DNA of 64,000 bases from Solirubrobacterales bacterium (lineage in GTDB: Bacteria; Actinomycetota; Thermoleophilia; Solirubrobacterales; Solirubrobacteraceae): positions 1 to 64,000 of the forward strand of contig DAIDME010000045.1 of NCBI GenBank assembly GCA_027449125.1. Reading direction: 5' to 3'. The notes under the pieces were generated by a model. That model did no database searches. It worked only from the letters and a program-made list of their open reading frames with translations, and had not been told where the DNA came from. Within the stretch, counting starts at the first letter, position 1. Each line of letters starts with the position of its first letter. Below, in pieces: positions 52,524-61,161 of this stretch. A program made the translations under genes and the position numbers.

Positions 52524-53167
52524 TGCGACCGGCACACCAGAGCCACACACGCAGCAAGCACGGCCCAACCGGGACCCTGTTCACGTCCGAGACGGCGCCG
52601 GTGCCGGTTGGCATCAGCACTCACGGAGACGACCTGCTGCTCGTCGTCCTGGACAGCGCCGACACCCCACCCGCCGAGATGCCAGCGCCGTGCTTCCTCG
52701 AGTCCACGGGGAGCCGCGGCGTTGTGCGCACCCAAGGGCATGCGGAGCGCGTCGCCGGAAACCTGCTGCGCTTCGTCGTCGACGACGACCTGAAGGTGGT
52801 TCAACGCCGCGAGTTCGTCCGCGTGACGGCGGCCAAACGGGTCGTCCTCGAGGATGGCGAGGGAGAGCTCATAGCCGATGCGCTGACGGTCGATCTGAGC
52901 GGTGGCGGGATGTTGGTGCAGCTACCTCGCAAAGCTGTGTTGCCGGCGGCGGATACCGTCTACTTCTCGCTGTACCTCGGTACCGGTGGCGCCGGTGGCG
53001 CCGGTGGCGAGATCCGCGGGTCGGCGCATGTGGTGCGCAGGCGCGAGGACAACCGGGTGGCGCTTGCGTTCGACCACATTTCCCACAATGATCAGGAGCG
53101 CTTGATCAGGTATGTCTTCGAACGTCAGCGGGTCGCGCTGAGAGTGACGCGCGGCGACGGCATCTGA
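52523..53167 (+). CDS. YcgR-like PilZ domain protein (c-di-GMP receptor)
   Basis: A 214-residue protein. The N-terminal beta domain (about 15-90) resembles YcgR_2/YcgR, and the C-terminal PilZ domain carries both c-di-GMP signatures: the RxxxR box in QRREFVRV and the DxSxxG box in VDLSGGGM. A Gly/Ala repeat (GTGGAGGAGGE) interrupts the barrel. YcgR proteins brake the motor when c-di-GMP is high. It is translationally coupled to flhF (the ATG overlaps the stop; GTG 52520 is an alternative), and an HD-GYP enzyme is encoded in the same locus. Confidence 0.88.
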   Translation: MRPAHQSHTRSKHGPTGTLFTSETAPVPVGISTHGDDLLLVVLDSADTPPAEMPAPCFLESTGSRGVVRTQGHAERVAGNLLRFVVDDDLKVVQRREFVRVTAAKRVVLEDGEGELIADALTVDLSGGGMLVQLPRKAVLPAADTVYFSLYLGTGGAGGAGGEIRGSAHVVRRREDNRVALAFDHISHNDQERLIRYVFERQRVALRVTRGDGI

Positions 53168-53178
53168 CCGACATTGAA

Positions 53179-53607
53179 ATGGCCAAGAAAGTCAAGACAT
53201 CCGCGGCGGACGGCGAGCGCGAAGCCAAGAAGGCCAAGAAGGGCAAGAAGGGTGCAGCGCCCGACGCCGAGGCGGCCGGGGCGAGCATCGCTGGACATCC
53301 GCGTGCACGCAGCTCGATTCGTCGCGCCAAAGGCTGGGGCGGCCTGGGCTGCTTCATCGTCGGAGCGTTGCTCTCCCTCGAAGCCTCGGTGCCGCCGCTG
53401 CAGGCGGGCGAGCGTGCGCTCGTCGCGGGAATTGCCGGCTACCTCGTCGCATGGTGGATCGGCATCGTGGTCTGGCGCCACATCGTCATCGCCGAGGCGA
53501 ACGCTGCGCTCGCGAGGCTCGACGAGCGGCGTGGCAGCGCTGCGGAGGCACGGCGGGCCGAACCCGTCGAGCAGCAGCCAGTCGACACCCAACCCTCCGC
53601 TGGCTGA
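53179..53607 (+). CDS. Hypothetical two-span membrane protein of the flagellar locus
   Basis: A 142-residue protein. A Lys-rich N-terminus (KKVKTS...KKAKKGKKG) is followed by two hydrophobic segments at about 55-72 (GGLGCFIVGALLSLEASV) and 78-98 (ALVAGIAGYLVAWWIGIVVW), then a helical Glu/Arg tail. It begins 12 bases after the pilZ gene, so it is likely part of the same transcript. No family is recognised. The basic-tail, hairpin-membrane layout could suit a small accessory of the export gate or of receptors, but no function is proposed. Confidence 0.7.
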   Translation: MAKKVKTSAADGEREAKKAKKGKKGAAPDAEAAGASIAGHPRARSSIRRAKGWGGLGCFIVGALLSLEASVPPLQAGERALVAGIAGYLVAWWIGIVVWRHIVIAEANAALARLDERRGSAAEARRAEPVEQQPVDTQPSAG

Positions 53608-53656
53608 ACGCAGGAGCGCAGACCCCAACGGCGAATGACCTTGGGCAGAGACCGCC

Positions 53657-54034
53657 ATGGACCCATTCCACCCGCTGCTGCCGATCGAGCCAGCACCACT
53701 CGGGCCACCCGATTACGCGCGTGTGGAACGGGTCGCGCGTGAGCAACAGCGGGAGGCCGCGCCCGACTGGGGACAATCTGACGCTGACGCCGAGGACGGC
53801 GAGGCCGCGAGCGAGGGCTTCGACGACGCGTACGAAGAAGGTTGGACGGACCCGACCAGCGCGGCTGCTGGTTACCAGGCGGATGGGCACGTCGTCCAGC
53901 CCCCCACTACCCGACCGCCGGACCCAGAGTGGGATCCGGCTCGAGACGGCGAGCGCCGTCACCGTCAGGGTGGTTCAGGGGACCGCGGCTCGGACGACGG
54001 CGAAGCCGGTAAGCACATAGACATCCGAGCCTGA
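53657..54034 (+). CDS. Hypothetical acidic protein before the flagellin gene
   Basis: A 125-residue, strongly acidic protein (runs such as DADAEDGEAASEGFDDAYEEGW) without membrane segments or cysteines, starting MDPFHPLLPIEPAPLGPP. It appears intrinsically disordered. It follows the two-span protein gene by 49 bases and is separated from fliC by the fliC promoter. Size and position could suit an anti-sigma factor of FlgM type, but no FlgM motif is visible, so it is left unnamed. Coding is supported by position and composition only. Confidence 0.55.
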   Translation: MDPFHPLLPIEPAPLGPPDYARVERVAREQQREAAPDWGQSDADAEDGEAASEGFDDAYEEGWTDPTSAAAGYQADGHVVQPPTTRPPDPEWDPARDGERRHRQGGSGDRGSDDGEAGKHIDIRA

Positions 54035-54100
54035 GCCAGCATCGCTCCGGCGGCGGGCAGACGCGCGTTCGCGTGGCGACGATGCGTCGCGACCGGGCGC

Positions 54101-54127
54101 TCAAGTATCTCCGCGAGACGCCGATAA
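54101..54127 (+). promoter_or_regulatory. Sigma-28-type promoter for flagellin
   Basis: TCAAGTAT-N11-GCCGATAA matches TAAAGTTT-N11-GCCGATAA at 6 of 8 and 8 of 8 positions with exact spacing. It is the best promoter in the window and lies 64 bases before the flagellin ATG, consistent with flagellin being the strongest late gene. Confidence 0.85.
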
Positions 54128-54191
54128 GAGCGGTAAGGCCGACATGGAGTCGGTCGGGACGACCAACCAACAAGCCATCAAGGAGATCGGC

Positions 54192-55061
54192 ATGTCCCTC
54201 ATCATCAACACCAATATCGAAGCGCTGATCGCGCAGAACAGTCTCACTAACACTGAGAACTCCCTGAACACCGCGATGACGGACCTGTCCTCCGGTCTGA
54301 GCATCAACACCGCGGCAGACAACGCGGCGGGTTACGCGATCACCCAGGACCTGACCGCTCAGGTCAACGGCCTGAACCAGGCCAACTCCAACGCGCAGGA
54401 CGCAACCTCGCTCGTTCAGACCGCTGCCGGCGCGCTGAACGACGTCGGTCAGATGCTGCAGCGCGTCCGCGAGCTTGCCGTGCAGTACCAGGGCGGCACA
54501 CTCGACGCGACCGACCAGAACGCGATCGTCTCTGAGGTCCAGCAGCTCGCCAGCCAGATCGAGCAGATCGGTCAGCAGGCACAGTTCAACGGCATCTCGC
54601 TGTTCGCCCCGACCGGAGCCAACGGCACCGGCAACCTGACCTTCCAGGTCGGCGCCAACGACGGCGAGGTGATCGCGATCACGCTGCAGGCACTGGTCGG
54701 GTCAAACGGCGTGATCAGCCTGATCGACACCGTGACGGCGGGCATCGGCACGGCCGGTAGCGCGAGCCTCCTGAGCCTCGGCGCGAACGGCGTGCTGGCA
54801 ACGCTGAGCAACATGATCGATGCGGTCTCGACGCTGGCGTCGGAGTTCGGTGCGGTCCAGAACCGTCTGAGCTACACCATGTCCAACCTGTCCACGTACT
54901 CGGAGAACCTGACTGCGGCACAGTCGACCATCCAGGACGTGAACATGGCATCCGAGATGACGCTCTTCACTCAGGATCAGATCCTGCAGCAGTCGGGCAT
55001 CTCGATGCTGTCGCAGGCGCAGCAGAACCCGCAGGCCGTTCTGAAGCTCCTCGGCGCTTAG
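54192..55061 (+). CDS. fliC: Flagellin
   Basis: A 289-residue filament protein. The N-terminal D0/D1 (LIINTNIEALIAQNSLTNTENSLNTAMTDLSSGLSINTAADNAAGYAITQDL) and C-terminal D1/D0 (LSYTMSNLSTYSENLTAAQSTIQDVNMASEMTLFTQDQILQQSGISMLSQAQQNPQAVLKLL) are canonical. The central variable region is short (about 145-205), so this is a minimal flagellin, with Ser/Thr residues that could be glycosylated. It starts at ATG 54192 behind AAGGAGATC. It has its own promoter and a strong terminator. A GGA-containing leader could be a CsrA target. Confidence 0.97.
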   Translation: MSLIINTNIEALIAQNSLTNTENSLNTAMTDLSSGLSINTAADNAAGYAITQDLTAQVNGLNQANSNAQDATSLVQTAAGALNDVGQMLQRVRELAVQYQGGTLDATDQNAIVSEVQQLASQIEQIGQQAQFNGISLFAPTGANGTGNLTFQVGANDGEVIAITLQALVGSNGVISLIDTVTAGIGTAGSASLLSLGANGVLATLSNMIDAVSTLASEFGAVQNRLSYTMSNLSTYSENLTAAQSTIQDVNMASEMTLFTQDQILQQSGISMLSQAQQNPQAVLKLLGA

Positions 55062-55076
55062 TGAAGCACTTCGCCT

Positions 55077-55108
55077 GACCGGGGCGGCGCTCCAGCGCCG
55101 TCCCGGTC
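55077..55108 (+). terminator. Flagellin transcription terminator
   Basis: GACCGGGGCGGCGCT (55077-55091) pairs with AGCGCCGTCCCGGTC (55094-55108) with a single G-U pair, a 15-bp stem beginning 16 bases after the flagellin stop. No U-tract, but the stem is strong and the position is right. Confidence 0.7.
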
Positions 55109-55227
55109 GGACGTCCACCTCTCGGCTGACGCGTACGGCAATTCGGCGTCAGCTGGGCCCATACCTCGCCCACTCATCCAGGCGAGCCCATATCCATCTC
55201 CGATCCATCGAGGGAACCGGAACGCAT

Positions 55228-55251
55228 GGGGCGAGGCTTCGGCCTCGCCCC
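55228..55251 (+). terminator. UUCG-capped hairpin before the glycosyltransferase island
   Basis: GGGGCGAGGC and GCCTCGCCCC form a perfect 10-bp stem closed by a TTCG tetraloop. It lies 6 bases before the -35 of the next promoter. It probably acts as a second terminator insulating flagellin transcription from the glycosyltransferase genes. Confidence 0.6.
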
Positions 55252-55257
55252 TGTGGT

Positions 55258-55284
55258 TTAAGCTGGGCGCCCGCCCGCCGACAA
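55258..55284 (+). promoter_or_regulatory. Sigma-28-type promoter for the glycosyltransferase island
   Basis: TTAAGCTG-N11-GCCGACAA has the window's exact spacing, a four-of-five -35 core and a seven-of-eight -10. It ends 9 bases before the GTG at 55294, predicting a nearly leaderless mRNA. Confidence 0.6.
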
Positions 55285-55293
55285 TCCCTAGAA

Positions 55294-58200
55294 GTGGCAG
55301 ACATCGATTCACCGCGCGTCACCATCGGAATCGCCACCTACAACCGCGACGCCTACCTGGCAGAGGCGATCGAGAGCTGCCTGAGCCAGGACTACGAGTC
55401 GTTCGAGGTACTGGTGGTGGCGGACGGCTCCACCAACGCGGAGATTGATGACGTGCTCGCCAGCTTCGCAGACGCCCCCGCACTGCGGGTGGTTCGCCAT
55501 GCGCGCAACCTGGGGATAGCCGCCGCCTACAACACGTTCGTCAGCAGCGGCAGGGGCGAGCTGATCGCCATGCTCGGCGACGATGACCTGGCGCTTCCGA
55601 GCCGTATCCGCCGACAGGTGGAGATCTTCGACCGCCATCCGGACACCGGCGTCGTTCACGGTGACGGCGCGATCATCGACGCATCCGGGCGGCAGGTCGG
55701 TCTCTGGAACAGCAGAGACTTCTCCCCCACGGAGCTGATCCGCGCCTTCTTCTTCAGCCACAACCACCTGGTCGACCCCACGCGCATGGTTCACAGGCGC
55801 GTATATGAGCGCGTCGGCGGCTACGACGCGCGCTACCCAGTGGCGAACGATATGGACTTCTGGCTACGCGCGGCGCCGCTGTTTCGCTTCCGTCACTGCC
55901 CAGGCGGCCCACTCTGCGCGATCCGCAGGCATGGCGCAAACGCCTCCGACGAGCTGGCCGGACGCGAGGCCGAGACCGCCGACGTCGAGGCGATCCTGCG
56001 CGCCGCGCTCGAGCGCCTGCCGTTGCGCCAGTTGGTGCCTGAGCTCGACTGGGCGACGCTGGACCCGCACGCGGCCGAGCGCACGGCGCTCATGCGGATC
56101 GCCGACGGGCTCGAGCGGCGCGCGCTCGCACTCCCGCACCTGGCCGCGGAGCTGCGGGCCCGTGCCGACACACTGCCCGCACCCACCCGCCCGGTTTCAC
56201 GCCAGGCTCGCGGCAGGCGACCGGCGAAGCTCATGATCACTGCGTTTGGCTGGAATGACCCAGGCGGCGGCACGACCGTCCCGAGGCTAACCGCCAAGGA
56301 GCTTGCCAGGCGCGGCTGGGAGGTCACCGTCTTTCACGCCGCCGTCAAGCCCAGCGCAAGCAGGGTCCCGTACGAGCAGGTCGAATGGGAGGAGGACGGC
56401 GTCCGTCTGATCGGGATCCATAACCGACCGCACGCGCTGTTCGACCTCGGCAACCCGTGGCGTGAGCTGAGCGATCCGCCGATCACGGCCGCCTTCGCGC
56501 AGGCGCTCGACCGTCTCAAACCAGACGTCGTGCATTTCCACAACCTGCACAACCTCGGAGCCGAGCTGATCGCCACCGCGGCGGTGCGAGGGATACCGGC
56601 CTTCTTCACCACCCACAACTACTGGCTGATCTGTCCGCGCGCATACCTGATGAACGGCACAGGCGAGATCTGCCCAGGCCCGGGCGACGGCAGCCGGTGC
56701 GCGACCTGCGTACAGAGCAGCGACGTGAGTGGCCACCAGCACCGGCTTGCCGCGCTTCGCAGCCGGGCGCAGAGCGGGCTGACCAGGGTGCTGGCCGTCT
56801 CCGACGCTGTCCGCGCGACCCTGATCGGAGCCGGCTACCCACCGAGTCTGATCGACACGGTTCGTCAGGCCATGCCGCACGAACTGGAGATCTGGGACGC
56901 TGTCGGGCGCGACCGCAGGCCAGGTCGGCTGACTGACGCGTTGACGGTCGCGTTTCTGGGTTCCGCCTACCCTCACAAGGGGCCGCAGCTGCTCGTGCAG
57001 GCGGCGCAGCTCATGCGCGCGCGGGCGCGCGTACGCATCATCGGTGAGATCCAGCCCGCCTTCGCCGAGCGTCTGCGGGCATTGGACACGCACGGCATCG
57101 TCGAGCTGAGCGGGTCGTTCGCACCCTCGGAGCTGGGCGGGCTGCTATCCGCGGTTGATGTCGCAGTACTACCGTCGGCTTGGTGGGACTGCGCGCCTCT
57201 CGCCGCAGCGGAGTGTTCAGCAGCCCGCGTACCACTGGTCGTGCCGAGGCTGGGCGGCCTACCCGAGAGCATCCGGGACGAGCACACGGGCCTCACGTTC
57301 GCGGCGCTTGATGCGACCGACCTCGCTCGCCAACTGGACCGCCTGGCAGACGAGCCAGGCCTGCTCGAACGGTTGCAGGCAAACATAGGCGCACCTCGCC
57401 GCTTCAGTGATTACGTCGACCAGCTCGAGGCGTATTACGACGGTTCAGGTCGCGAGGCCGAGCCGGCCACCGCCGAGCGAGCCACCGAGCCCAGCGTGCG
57501 CTGGAAGGGTGATCACGGGCTGCCCACGAGCCTCTCGATCATCAATGACGAGGTCACCGCCTGTCTCACGGCGGCGGTACAGCGCGTGGACCGAGACGGC
57601 CACGCCGTCGACCCGCCGCTCCTGCACGCGGCCGACGTCGAGGTGCGCCACCAGTGGCCCCCAGACTTCAGCGTCCCGCCCTCAGGGCGTCTGGCGACGA
57701 TCGTACCTTGGGAGTTCGGCGCTGTGCCCGACAGATGGGTCGAGGCGATAGAGGCCAACGTCGACGAGCTCTGGGTGCCGAGCGCCTACGTGCGCAACAT
57801 GTACGTCGAGTGCGGCGTGGACCCGGGGCGCGTCCATGTGATCCCGAACGGCGTTGACCTGAGGTGCTTCCACCCGGCTGACAGCGTGCCACCGAGTGTT
57901 GACGCCGACGATCCCTTGCGATTTCTGTTTGTCGGTGGCATCACACCGCGCAAGGGCATCGATCTCTTGCTGGAGGCCTGGGACGCGGCGCTCGCCGGAC
58001 GTTCAGACGTCACCTTGGTGGTCAAGGCAGCGATGGCCGCCGGCGCCTACGGTGGCCCCAGTACCGAGCTCCGCGAACGTGCGTCGTCGGGCAGACTGCC
58101 GCGCGTCGAGCTGATCGAGGACGACCTCGACTCCCAGACGCTCGCCGACCTCTACAGGAGCTGCGACGTCTTCGTGCTTCCCTACAGGGGCGAGGGGTTC

Positions 58201-58992
58201 GCAATGCCCGTGCTCGAGGCGATGGCATGCGGATTGCCGGTGATCGTCACTGCTGGCGGGCCGACCGACGAGTTCTGTCCGGCTGGGGCCGGCTGGCGTA
58301 TCAGCTCGACGCGCAAGGCGATGCCCCGAGCCGCCCTGGGTGAATTGACACCGAGCAGAGGCGCCTGGATGCTAGAACCCGACCACCGTGAGCTCGTGCA
58401 GGTGCTGATAGAGGTTGCCGGCACCGGCCGCGAGCAGCTGGCCGTACGGGGTCACCTCGCTCGCGCTGCGGCGGAGTCCTACCCGTGGACCGCCGTCGCG
58501 CGACGCTATGACGAACGCATCGCCGCGCTGGCGCACAACCCGATCCGTCGCACAGCCCGCGCCGCGGCGCCGTTTCCGCTGGACCAGGAGGTGAGGCTTC
58601 GGGTGCTTGCGACACCGGCCTGGCGTGGCAGCGACCGGATCGGCGAACTGCTGGATGCTTGGGCCCATTGCACCCACAGCGAGACGAGCGCCCGCCTCTA
58701 CCTTCTGGCCGACCCCGACACAGCCGGAGCTGCCGAGGACACCGAGGCCCACATCCTCGACGCGGCCCGCCGCTCGGGCGTGGATCTGGACGCCTGCGCC
58801 GACATCGAGATCCTGTTCGAGCCCTTTCGCCCCGACCGAGACGCGCGGCTGCACGCGGCGACGGACGTGTTCGTGCCACTGCACCCCGGCTGCGCCGGCC
58901 AGACACGCCAGGCAACGGCTGCTGGCAGTAGGGTCGTGGAGCCGGTCAGGGATCAGCTAGCGAGCGCATTGGCGGATTCGGGGCTGGCGTGA
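55294..58992 (+). CDS. Giant multidomain glycosyltransferase (GT2 + GT4 + GT4-like)
   Basis: A 1232-residue protein with at least three catalytic units. A GT2 domain (about 5-240) has VTIGIATYNRDAYLAEAIESCL and the metal-site LGDDDLALPSR. A GT-B unit (about 310-705) opens with GWNDPGGGTTVPRLTAKEL and has a Rossmann half with FLGSAYPHKGPQLLVQAA. A second GT-B unit (about 745-1090) has GGITPRKGIDLLLEAW and the nucleotide-sugar E-x7-E region GEGFAMPVLEAMACGLPVIV. The last 130 residues resemble another incomplete unit. No signal or membrane segment is seen, so it is cytoplasmic. A sigma-28-type promoter and adjacency to fliC suggest flagellin glycosylation. Linked start/stop with the next gene. 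Confidence 0.85.
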   Translation: MADIDSPRVTIGIATYNRDAYLAEAIESCLSQDYESFEVLVVADGSTNAEIDDVLASFADAPALRVVRHARNLGIAAAYNTFVSSGRGELIAMLGDDDLALPSRIRRQVEIFDRHPDTGVVHGDGAIIDASGRQVGLWNSRDFSPTELIRAFFFSHNHLVDPTRMVHRRVYERVGGYDARYPVANDMDFWLRAAPLFRFRHCPGGPLCAIRRHGANASDELAGREAETADVEAILRAALERLPLRQLVPELDWATLDPHAAERTALMRIADGLERRALALPHLAAELRARADTLPAPTRPVSRQARGRRPAKLMITAFGWNDPGGGTTVPRLTAKELARRGWEVTVFHAAVKPSASRVPYEQVEWEEDGVRLIGIHNRPHALFDLGNPWRELSDPPITAAFAQALDRLKPDVVHFHNLHNLGAELIATAAVRGIPAFFTTHNYWLICPRAYLMNGTGEICPGPGDGSRCATCVQSSDVSGHQHRLAALRSRAQSGLTRVLAVSDAVRATLIGAGYPPSLIDTVRQAMPHELEIWDAVGRDRRPGRLTDALTVAFLGSAYPHKGPQLLVQAAQLMRARARVRIIGEIQPAFAERLRALDTHGIVELSGSFAPSELGGLLSAVDVAVLPSAWWDCAPLAAAECSAARVPLVVPRLGGLPESIRDEHTGLTFAALDATDLARQLDRLADEPGLLERLQANIGAPRRFSDYVDQLEAYYDGSGREAEPATAERATEPSVRWKGDHGLPTSLSIINDEVTACLTAAVQRVDRDGHAVDPPLLHAADVEVRHQWPPDFSVPPSGRLATIVPWEFGAVPDRWVEAIEANVDELWVPSAYVRNMYVECGVDPGRVHVIPNGVDLRCFHPADSVPPSVDADDPLRFLFVGGITPRKGIDLLLEAWDAALAGRSDVTLVVKAAMAAGAYGGPSTELRERASSGRLPRVELIEDDLDSQTLADLYRSCDVFVLPYRGEGFAMPVLEAMACGLPVIVTAGGPTDEFCPAGAGWRISSTRKAMPRAALGELTPSRGAWMLEPDHRELVQVLIEVAGTGREQLAVRGHLARAAAESYPWTAVARRYDERIAALAHNPIRRTARAAAPFPLDQEVRLRVLATPAWRGSDRIGELLDAWAHCTHSETSARLYLLADPDTAGAAEDTEAHILDAARRSGVDLDACADIEILFEPFRPDRDARLHAATDVFVPLHPGCAGQTRQATAAGSRVVEPVRDQLASALADSGLA

Positions 58993-60800
58993 CGGAGACT
59001 TCGATCATCATCGTCACCTACGGCCAGTGGAGCGCCACCGAGCGTTGCCTGCGCTCGCTCGACGCCGCGATCGGTGAAGAGCTTGGCAAGGGCTGGGAGG
59101 TAGTCGTCGTTGACAACAACTCACCGGATGAGACTCCGGCGCGGTTGGCTGAGTGGTCTGACCGTATCCGCGTCGACCTGCAGCCAGCGAACCTCAACTT
59201 CGCAGGTGGCTGCAACCGAGGAGTCGCGCTGTCAAGTGGCGACTCGCTGGTCTTCCTCAACAACGACACAGAGGTGCCGCCAGGAGCTCTGCAAACCTTG
59301 GCGGAACAGCTCAGCGAGCCAGGGGTCGGCGCCGCCGGCTGCCGGTTGCTGTTTCCCAACGGCACGATTCAGCATGCCGGCGTTGCGTTCATAGCCGGCT
59401 TCGCCTTGGGCGGAGTGCCGATGCCGCAGCACATCTTGCATCACCAGGACGGGGCTCTCAGCGCCTCGTTCGGCGTCTACGACGTGGACTGCGTGACCGC
59501 CGCCTGTGTCGCCGTGCGTCGTGAGCAGTTCCTCGCGGTCGGAGGTTTTGACGAGGAGTACCGCAACGGCCTCGAGGATGTCGACCTGTGCCTAAAACTG
59601 CGCAGCGCGGGCCAGCGCATCGTCTACCGCGGCGACCTCACCGTGGTCCACCACGAGGGTGGGTCGCGCGGGGCAGGCGCTGCGCTGTGGGCTACTCCCG
59701 AGAAGGGTGCCGCCATGGCGCACAACGACCTGACGTTCGTGCGCCGCTGGGCAGCGAAACTAGAGGGTGACACCGAGCTCGCCAACCGAGTCTGGGATGG
59801 CGAACTGCGTGATGGGCGAGTCGCCACAACGGACCCGCGGGCAGGCGCGAGCGTGGTGATCGGACAGCCGAGTGGCGTCGGCGCGGGCGCCGACGAAGCC
59901 CGGGCGATGGTCATGGCCCTCACGCACGTGGGTGCCGATCCATGCGCGATAGACCTGCCCAATCCGAATTTGGTTGCGCGGCTGGACGAGCCGGACCGTT
60001 CGGCGCTCGCGGCCGCGCTTCGGCGCGGGCCGCGAGATGACCCCCGGATCTTCTATGTACCGGCCGGCCCGGCGGACGAGCTATACCATCCGGCCGGGAT
60101 GCTCGTTCCCGAGCAGGGCTCCGTGGTCCGACTGGGCTGGCCGAGGACGGCACTCGCGCTCGAGCAGGTCGCCACCGTACTGGCTCCGTCTCGAGCGACC
60201 GTCGCCCAACTGGTCCAGGCTGGCATAGATGCAGCCCAGGTGACCTGGATGCCACCACTGATCCGGGAGCTCCCTCTGGGGGCCGGAGGCGGCGGCGTCG
60301 TCCTGCTGCTCCCAGCCGACGACTGGTCGCGCACCGTCTCGCTGCTATCGGTGGCCGCCGAGCTATCCGCGCGCTGGCAGGTCAGCATGCTGCCGGCGGT
60401 CTTCAGCAGCAGACTCACCGCGGCAGCTGGAAGCATCGCGCCTCAGGCGTCGTTGCTGGCACCCTGTTCGGCCGAGTCGCGGTATGCCGAGACCGTCTCC
60501 ACGGCCGACCTGGTCCTTAGCGCCGACCTGCTCGATCCCTACGACCGGCGGGCGCTGGTAGCCGCTGCCGTCGGCACAAACGTGCTCACGACCAACGCGG
60601 CGGGGCCGGTTGGAGACGTCCTGGGTGCAGGCCACCTGGCCGGTCGCGCACCACTCATCGCCGAAGTCACCCGTGCGCTGAAGACGCCAACCGACCGCGC
60701 CGAGCTGCAAGCGACCATCCGCCGCACGTGCGCGCTGAGCCTCATCGCTGATCACCTCGACCCGCCGGCCGGAAGTTCGCGTCCGGGCCACGGCAGCTGA
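58989..60800 (+). CDS. Family 2 glycosyltransferase with C-terminal extension
   Basis: A 603-residue protein. The GT2 domain (1-250) has SIIIVTYGQWSATERCLRSLDAA, VVDNNSPD, the DxD-type FLNNDTEVPPGAL and the ED-x-D region LEDVDLCLKLRSAG, resembling rhamnosyl/WbbL-like transferases. Residues about 290-600 form a second, GT-B-like half without a clear catalytic motif (VVLLLPADDWSRTVSLLSVAAEL). GTG 58989 overlaps the preceding stop by 4 bases, so the two glycosyltransferases are made together. Sugar specificity unknown. Confidence 0.85.
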   Translation: MTETSIIIVTYGQWSATERCLRSLDAAIGEELGKGWEVVVVDNNSPDETPARLAEWSDRIRVDLQPANLNFAGGCNRGVALSSGDSLVFLNNDTEVPPGALQTLAEQLSEPGVGAAGCRLLFPNGTIQHAGVAFIAGFALGGVPMPQHILHHQDGALSASFGVYDVDCVTAACVAVRREQFLAVGGFDEEYRNGLEDVDLCLKLRSAGQRIVYRGDLTVVHHEGGSRGAGAALWATPEKGAAMAHNDLTFVRRWAAKLEGDTELANRVWDGELRDGRVATTDPRAGASVVIGQPSGVGAGADEARAMVMALTHVGADPCAIDLPNPNLVARLDEPDRSALAAALRRGPRDDPRIFYVPAGPADELYHPAGMLVPEQGSVVRLGWPRTALALEQVATVLAPSRATVAQLVQAGIDAAQVTWMPPLIRELPLGAGGGGVVLLLPADDWSRTVSLLSVAAELSARWQVSMLPAVFSSRLTAAAGSIAPQASLLAPCSAESRYAETVSTADLVLSADLLDPYDRRALVAAAVGTNVLTTNAAGPVGDVLGAGHLAGRAPLIAEVTRALKTPTDRAELQATIRRTCALSLIADHLDPPAGSSRPGHGS

Positions 60801-61161
60801 CACCGGTGATAGTTCCTGGCTTGAGGCATGCGCAGTTACGGCCGAGCGCAGTCGTGAGCGTGCCAGCGCGCCCGCATCAGGGCCGTCCGACACAGATCGG
60901 CGTCGCCGACCACGGTCGGTGCACTGGCCCGCTGCGACGCTCGGCGCCACAGCGATCGAATCGGTCCGGGCGGGTCATCCGACTCCGATCCGTCAGAGAC
61001 GCGTCACACCGGCCGGCAATCGCTGCTCGCGACCTGAAGGGGGTGGCCCGGGCCAACTGCCACCGTCACGCCGACGCTGGCCGTGTGGATCAGGGAGAGC
61101 CCCCGTTAGCATGTGGCCCACGCCAAGGTCGTGCGGACGGACAACGACCGCAAGCAGAGCG
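60801..61161. other. Intergenic region in the glycosyltransferase island
   Basis: A 361-bp stretch with no convincing gene; the frames crossing it are Arg/Pro-rich and lack family resemblance. A short inverted repeat (GGTGGC...GCCACC, near 61040-61065) is the only structure noticed, and no sigma-28-type promoter was found. It presumably carries a housekeeping promoter for the next gene. Confidence 0.4.
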
